A DNA stretch of 57,940 nt. Source: Novosphingobium sp. B 225 (lineage in GTDB: Bacteria; Pseudomonadota; Alphaproteobacteria; Sphingomonadales; Sphingomonadaceae). Numbering within the stretch: the stretch's first letter is position 1; every line of letters starts with the position of its first letter. Both the position numbers and the translations under genes were made by a program. The notes under the pieces are model-generated. The model saw only the letters and a list, made by a program, of their open reading frames with translations. It was not told the DNA's origin and searched no databases. Location: the NCBI RefSeq assembly GCF_002198665.1, contig NZ_MWLM01000053.1:1-57940 (forward strand). The letters are read 5' to 3'. Shown here one piece after another: positions 54,719 through 57,940 of the stretch.

Positions 54719-55083
54719 CACACCGTCCAATTCTCAACCTTCAGCCCCGGCACATCCGCAAAATCGGCTTCGTTGTTGGTCACCACCGTCGCACCAATGC
54801 TCAACGCATGCGCGGCCAGCAGCCGGTCAAAGCGCGCACGCTTGAAGGGCAGGCGGGCATAGGCCTCGGCTGCGGCCTGATCGAAGGGCACCAGCGGAAC
54901 GACCGCCACGAACGCATCGAGCAGGGCCTCGGAAGGCGGCTTGCCTACATAAGTCCCGTAAGCCACCTCGGCATAGCTGATCGCGGAAATGGCAATGTCG
55001 CCCGGCTCACAGGCGATCATGCGTTCACGCAAAGAAGGATAGTTGCCGTCCATCGCGTAAACAGCGATGTTGGCGTCGATCAG
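54718..55083 (-). CDS. vapC: PIN-domain VapC toxin, probable non-AUG start
   Basis: A PIN-domain ribonuclease. The reading frame upstream of the first ATG (55053) continues as I-R-Y-L-I-D-A-N-I-A-V-Y-A, which contains the first catalytic Asp of PIN proteins; starting at 55053 would lose it. No ATG, GTG or TTG lies between the upstream in-frame stop and that Asp. A CTG at 55083-55081 overlaps the vapB stop as CTGA and would give 121 residues; an ATC three codons earlier is another option. Other acidic sites lie in ISYAEVAYG, KRARFDRLLAAHAL and TNNEADFADVPGL. The VapB gene is directly upstream. Confidence 0.82.
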   Translation of the reverse strand: MIDANIAVYAMDGNYPSLRERMIACEPGDIAISAISYAEVAYGTYVGKPPSEALLDAFVAVVPLVPFDQAAAEAYARLPFKRARFDRLLAAHALSIGATVVTNNEADFADVPGLKVENWTV

Positions 55084-55466
55084 GTATCGGATGGGGTCTC
55101 TCCCGCCGCCTTGCGCGCGGCTTCACGCGCGGCAATGGTGCTGGGCCGTTCATCGAAATCCCGGCGCGGCGCAAGCTTCAATCCGGGCGCCTTGCCCCAG
55201 AACCCGCTGATATCCAGCCCCCGCTTCAGCGGTGCAGGTTTGCGCAGGACCAGCGCCCCATCGGGCTGAACAGTGACTTCCAGTTCCATCCCCGCCTCCA
55301 ATCCCAAAGCCTTGGGCATCCGCACCGCCAGCGAATTGCCCGATTTAAACACCTTAACCCGCTGCACCTTTGCCTTTGAAACAAGGCTATTGCCCGCAGG
55401 CGCAGCCCCGGTAAGGTCAAAGCTCTGCCGCATGTCGCGGACCAGATCGGGTTCGGGCTTGTTCAT
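55080..55466 (-). CDS. vapB: VapB antitoxin (AbrB/SpoVT-type)
   Basis: 128 residues from ATG 55466 (MNKPEPDLVRDMRQSFDL). The AbrB-like DNA-binding fold is clear: RVKVFKSGNSLAVRMPKALG followed by LEAGMELEVTVQPDGALVLRKP. The C-terminal tail (about 90-128) should wrap the toxin active site. It is longer than typical VapB (about 75-90 residues) because of an N-terminal extension of about 45 residues. An AT-rich palindrome 11 bp upstream is the probable autoregulatory operator. The frame upstream to 55517 would cover that operator and is rejected. Confidence 0.85.
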   Translation of the reverse strand: MNKPEPDLVRDMRQSFDLTGAAPAGNSLVSKAKVQRVKVFKSGNSLAVRMPKALGLEAGMELEVTVQPDGALVLRKPAPLKRGLDISGFWGKAPGLKLAPRRDFDERPSTIAAREAARKAAGETPSDT

Positions 55467-55476
55467 GGTCAACTCC

Positions 55477-55499
55477 GTATATACATAATGTATATACAT
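55477..55499. promoter_or_regulatory. AT-rich operator/promoter of vapBC
   Basis: Two direct copies of GTATATACAT (55477-55486 and 55490-55499), each containing the palindrome GTATATAC; the second is part of a perfect 12-bp palindrome ATGTATATACAT (55488-55499). The location directly upstream of vapB in GC-rich DNA fits an operator bound by the VapBC complex. The same region is the start of the divergent amidase-like gene, so both may be controlled together. Confidence 0.75.
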
Positions 55500-55517
55500 A
55501 CGTCGGAGCCCTGTCAA

Positions 55518-56369
55518 TTGCGCCTTGCTCTCCTTGCATCCATTTTCGTACTAACCCTCAGCGCGCCTGCTCCGGCCGATGAGATCGGTGAATGCCGGTT
55601 CGATCGCGAGACGCTGACTTTCGCCGGAACCCCGCTGGACCAGGCCACCTGTCTGCTGCGCAAGGTCAAGCTGCTGGGAGAGAAAGAGCCGCAGCCCCTG
55701 CCTCCAGTGATCAGCAGCCTGATGACCAATGGCGGCGCGCCCAGCGCAGAGATGAAGGAAGCGGCGCTTGGCGCGTTCCCCCAGCCCTACCAGGACTACG
55801 CCCGGCTCCACGCCACTGACCCGGCCAGCCAGACCGAGGCCGGCCTGCCCGCGCTGTACTTCGTGATCCACGACACCAGCGATCCTTTTTACAAGAACGA
55901 TCCCTTTCCCAGGGACATCGACAACGACCACCGGGTCAACAGCTTTACCAGCTATATGGACCAGACCTTTGCCAGCGCGCCGGTGGCGCATATCTTCCTG
56001 AACCGGGTCGGCCAGATCTGGGCCGGGCACGATTTTCAGGAACCCTGGCGCGCGACCAAGCTGGAAAGCCGGGTGGTAGGCGTGCCCGCACGGGGCCGGT
56101 TCGTGCATATCGAAACGGTCCAGCCGCGCCGCTTCCTGCCTGGAGCGACCAATCGCGGTCAAACAGAAGGGCCCAGGCCCGGTTTCAGCAAGGCCCAATA
56201 CCGGATGCTGGCCGCACTCTATGTCTATTCCAGCGCGCGGACCGGGCGCTGGCTGATCCCGGGTTTCCATGCCACCGTGGATGCGGGCATCCCCGACGCG
56301 CACGATGATCCGCAGAATTTCGAACTGAAGGAATTCGGGAAGGAACTGGAACAGCTCGTCGGGCGCTAG
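55518..56369 (+). CDS. Exported Amidase_2-like (N-acetylmuramoyl-L-alanine amidase-type) protein
   Basis: 283 residues from a TTG at 55518, which has GGAG at a proper distance and gives a clean signal peptide (MRLALLASIFVLTLSAPAPA). An in-frame ATG at 55488 lies within the vapBC operator and has no ribosome-binding site. Features similar to Amidase_2: ALYFVIHDTSD (zinc His), VAHIFLNRVGQIWAGHDF and IPGFHATVDAGIPDAHDDPQ near the end, with later His/Asp candidates for zinc. It is likely a periplasmic peptidoglycan amidase, but this rests on motif resemblance. It is the only plus-strand gene in the rimM-trmD island; its stop shares a CTAG with the convergent gene. Confidence 0.6.
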   Translation: MRLALLASIFVLTLSAPAPADEIGECRFDRETLTFAGTPLDQATCLLRKVKLLGEKEPQPLPPVISSLMTNGGAPSAEMKEAALGAFPQPYQDYARLHATDPASQTEAGLPALYFVIHDTSDPFYKNDPFPRDIDNDHRVNSFTSYMDQTFASAPVAHIFLNRVGQIWAGHDFQEPWRATKLESRVVGVPARGRFVHIETVQPRRFLPGATNRGQTEGPRPGFSKAQYRMLAALYVYSSARTGRWLIPGFHATVDAGIPDAHDDPQNFELKEFGKELEQLVGR

Positions 56370-56689
56370 TCAAACACCCGTGGTGACGAAGGCGGCGCCC
56401 TGCGCCTGCCGATCCACAGCGCCACCGGCACGCCGACCAGCACGGCCATGATCAGCCCGAGAACCAGTAAGGCCACAGTCGGCACCAAAGGACCAACTCC
56501 ACCGTCATTGCCCTGCAGCACCGAGGCAATCGGCAGGATCACTGGCACAAGCCCCGCCACGGCCGCAGCCAGTGCGGTGCGGCAGGCGGTGCTCCACTGC
56601 GGCTTGCGGGCGCAAAGCAGGCCGGCAAGGGCCGCAGCGACCGCTGCAGGGATCGCAACCATGAACAACAGGAACAGCAGCAGCGCCAT
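56366..56689 (-). CDS. Small membrane protein, hypothetical
   Basis: 107 residues, begins MALLLFLLFMVAIPAAVAAA and is nearly all hydrophobic: helices at about 3-27, 38-60 and 70-92, with a basic, Pro/Ser-rich end (GRRRAPPSSPRVFD). No family is recognised. It resembles in layout, though not in sequence, the other small membrane protein of this island at 54350. It lies 17 bp after the rimM stop, so it is cotranscribed with rimM. The stop overlaps the convergent amidase-like gene. Confidence 0.65.
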   Translation of the reverse strand: MALLLFLLFMVAIPAAVAAALAGLLCARKPQWSTACRTALAAAVAGLVPVILPIASVLQGNDGGVGPLVPTVALLVLGLIMAVLVGVPVALWIGRRRAPPSSPRVFD

Positions 56690-56706
56690 GCTCGCAGCCT
56701 AACCGA

Positions 56707-57216
56707 TCAATCGTCCAGCGCAAAGCCTGCCGCGATGACGATCCTCTCAGCGCTCCATTCAGGCACGGCCTCCGCCCGCATAGGCACCATGAAGCGCTTG
56801 CCGCGTTTGCCATCAACCGCCGGGCGTTCGACTTCCAGCAAATCGCCCGCACCGAAATTCTCGACCGCGATGCAGGTGCCCAGATCCTCGCCCAGATCCG
56901 ACACTGCGGGCAGGCCAATCAGGTCGGTGTAATAGTATTCACCCTCATCCAGGGCAGGCAGGCTCGCACGCGGGACGGTCAGCGCCGTGCCGCGCATGCG
57001 TTCAGCCGCCGTGCGATCCGCGATCTCAGCGAACCGGGCAATCGCTCCGCCTTTGCCGTCATCGCGCAGCTTGGTCAGGGTCAGGGCTGAATCGTTGAAG
57101 GCGCGGAACCGCTTGAGCGATTCCACGCCTTCACCGAACAGTTTCAGCCTGACCTCTCCCGCCACCCCGTGCGCGCCGGCAATGGCGGCCATGGTGACGG
57201 GGCGGTCAATGGCCAA
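56707..57216 (-). CDS. rimM: Ribosome maturation factor RimM
   Basis: 169 residues from a TTG start at 57216, 3 bp after the rpsP stop. RimM assists 30S head assembly, binding S19. The N-terminal beta-barrel (MAAIAGAHGVAGEVRLKLFG) and the C-terminal PRC-barrel domain (EGEYYYTDLIGLPAVSDLGE ... LLEVERPAVDGKRGKRFMVP, abridged) are both present. The normal next gene trmD is displaced by 2.3 kb. A start at the ATG 8 codons later is possible. Confidence 0.95.
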   Translation of the reverse strand: MAIDRPVTMAAIAGAHGVAGEVRLKLFGEGVESLKRFRAFNDSALTLTKLRDDGKGGAIARFAEIADRTAAERMRGTALTVPRASLPALDEGEYYYTDLIGLPAVSDLGEDLGTCIAVENFGAGDLLEVERPAVDGKRGKRFMVPMRAEAVPEWSAERIVIAAGFALDD

Positions 57217-57219
57217 GAC

Positions 57220-57747
57220 TTAGCCTTCAGCCTGAGCTTCGCCAGCTTCGGCAGCCGGAGCTTCCTCAGCGGCAGCTTCTTCAGCCACAGGGGCTTCAGG
57301 AGCGGTTTCTTCAGCAGCAGCTTCTTCGGCAACCGGAGCCTCTTCAACGGCCGGAGCATTGGCAGCGGCTTCAGCAGCGGCGGCGGCTTCCTTGGCGGCT
57401 TCTTCAGCTTCGGCCAGTTTGGCGGCCTTGTCTTCAGCGCGGTCCTTGGCCTTCTTGCCGGGTTCACCCTTGCTCGGGTTCAGGGTCGCGGCGCGTTCCT
57501 TGATCCCGGCCTTGTCGAGCATGCGAGCGACGCGGTCGGTCGGCTGCGCGCCAACGCCCAGCCAGTAACGGACGCGGTCTTCGACCAGACGCACGCGGTT
57601 GGCATCATCCTTGGCCAGCAGCGGGTTATAGGTGCCGACCTGCTCCAGATACTTGCCGTCGCGCGGGGCGCGGCTGTTGGAAACGACCACTTTGTAATAC
57701 GGGCGCTTCTTGGAACCGCCGCGCGACAGACGCATGGAAACTGACAT
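57220..57747 (-). CDS. rpsP: 30S ribosomal protein S16 with long acidic Ala/Glu-rich tail
   Basis: 175 residues. The first about 80 residues are S16: [32 protein letters not shown] block (here [20 protein letters not shown]) and [20 protein letters not shown]. The last about 90 residues are repeated Ala, Glu, Val and Pro, without hydrophobic segments. Such tails occur in sphingomonads but are long here. It is followed by rimM and preceded by ffh. Confidence 0.95.
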   Translation of the reverse strand: MSVSMRLSRGGSKKRPYYKVVVSNSRAPRDGKYLEQVGTYNPLLAKDDANRVRLVEDRVRYWLGVGAQPTDRVARMLDKAGIKERAATLNPSKGEPGKKAKDRAEDKAAKLAEAEEAAKEAAAAAEAAANAPAVEEAPVAEEAAAEETAPEAPVAEEAAAEEAPAAEAGEAQAEG

Positions 57748-57784
57748 TTGAACTACCTTTCTATCAAACCAGATTAACTGAAAA

Positions 57785-57940
57785 TCACTTCTTCAAAAGA
57801 TCGCCGATATTGCCCGGGAGCGAGCCCCCACCCAGCCCGGGCAGGCCGCCACCAGCCGATCCGCCGCCGAGCCCCGGCATGGCAGCACCCAGGCCACCTT
57901 TGCCGAACAACTTTGCCAGACCGCCAAGGCCGCCCATTGT
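57785..57940 (-). CDS. ffh: Signal recognition particle protein Ffh, C-terminal tail (cut by window edge)
   Basis: The minus strand from the window edge to a TGA at 57785-57787 reads 51 residues: a Gly/Leu-rich chain with [20 protein letters not shown] and ending NIGDLLKK. This matches the low-complexity end of the alphaproteobacterial Ffh M domain. The place upstream of rpsP is the conserved ffh-rpsP-rimM-trmD-rplS order. GTPase and most of the M domain lie outside the window. The stop is 38 bp before rpsP. Confidence 0.8.
   Translation of the reverse strand, partial: TMGGLGGLAKLFGKGGLGAAMPGLGGGSAGGGLPGLGGGSLPGNIGDLLKK

Noticed and set aside
57785..57940. Gly-rich repeat at the right edge considered as a non-coding tandem repeat
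   Set aside because: It translates as the normal low-complexity C-terminus of Ffh and ends with a stop 38 bp before rpsP.

Overview
The window is GC-rich, densely coded chromosomal DNA from an alphaproteobacterium. Gene content points to Sphingomonadales (Erythrobacter/Novosphingobium-like): sdhCDA, a DUF6481 protein, a CmcJ/NvfI-like oxygenase, a class I/II-type PHA synthase with an intracellular depolymerase, and ribosomal proteins with long Ala/Glu-rich tails. The genus cannot be fixed from sequence reading alone. Most genes are housekeeping; accessory DNA sits in small islands.

Layout. 1-3.3 kb: the first 26 codons of trmL, an FAD oxidoreductase, an MNT/HEPN toxin-antitoxin pair, a repeat-rich 480-bp gap and an AT-richer orphan gene. 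3.3-5.9 kb: sdhC-sdhD-sdhA on the minus strand, with no sdhB beside them. 6.1-8.7 kb: SDR, prmA and an EamA transporter on the plus strand. 8.8-16.2 kb: a minus-strand block with bamD, an Rrf2 regulator and a tightly overlapping chain recN - ABM lipoprotein - GNAT - DUF559 nuclease-like protein - ligA - CinA-like. 16.3-27.8 kb: two tandem diguanylate cyclases, a CmcJ-like enzyme, DUF6481, lepA and two tandem PAS-GGDEF-EAL-PilZ proteins. 28-31.9 kb: phaC-phaZ-adrenodoxin-type reductase. 32-36 kb: amidohydrolase, MDR reductase and DUF2855. 36-40.2 kb: dnaN-ykgJ, a secreted hypothetical and fabD-fabG. 40.2-42.5 kb: divergent ldcA and mpl-like genes (peptidoglycan recycling). 42.7-45.5 kb: rpsF-rpsR-rplI and amn. 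45.5-53.1 kb: KOW peptide, M2 peptidase, two hydrolases, asd, DUF1287 and a DPP IV-like peptidase. 53.2-57.9 kb: the ffh-rpsP-rimM-trmD-rplS cluster, split between rimM and trmD by about 2.3 kb that carries vapBC, an amidase-like gene and two small membrane proteins.

The most unusual feature is a family of C/G-rich palindromic arms. They flank the DUF559 gene as inverted repeats, supply its possible first codons and its last codons, and have also entered the ligA coding sequence in frame at two places. Further arms lie upstream of prmA. A relation between the DUF559 protein and spread of the repeat is a testable inference, not something the sequence proves. Other palindromic families mark gene ends throughout; one 15-bp stem supplies the stop codons of two convergent genes.
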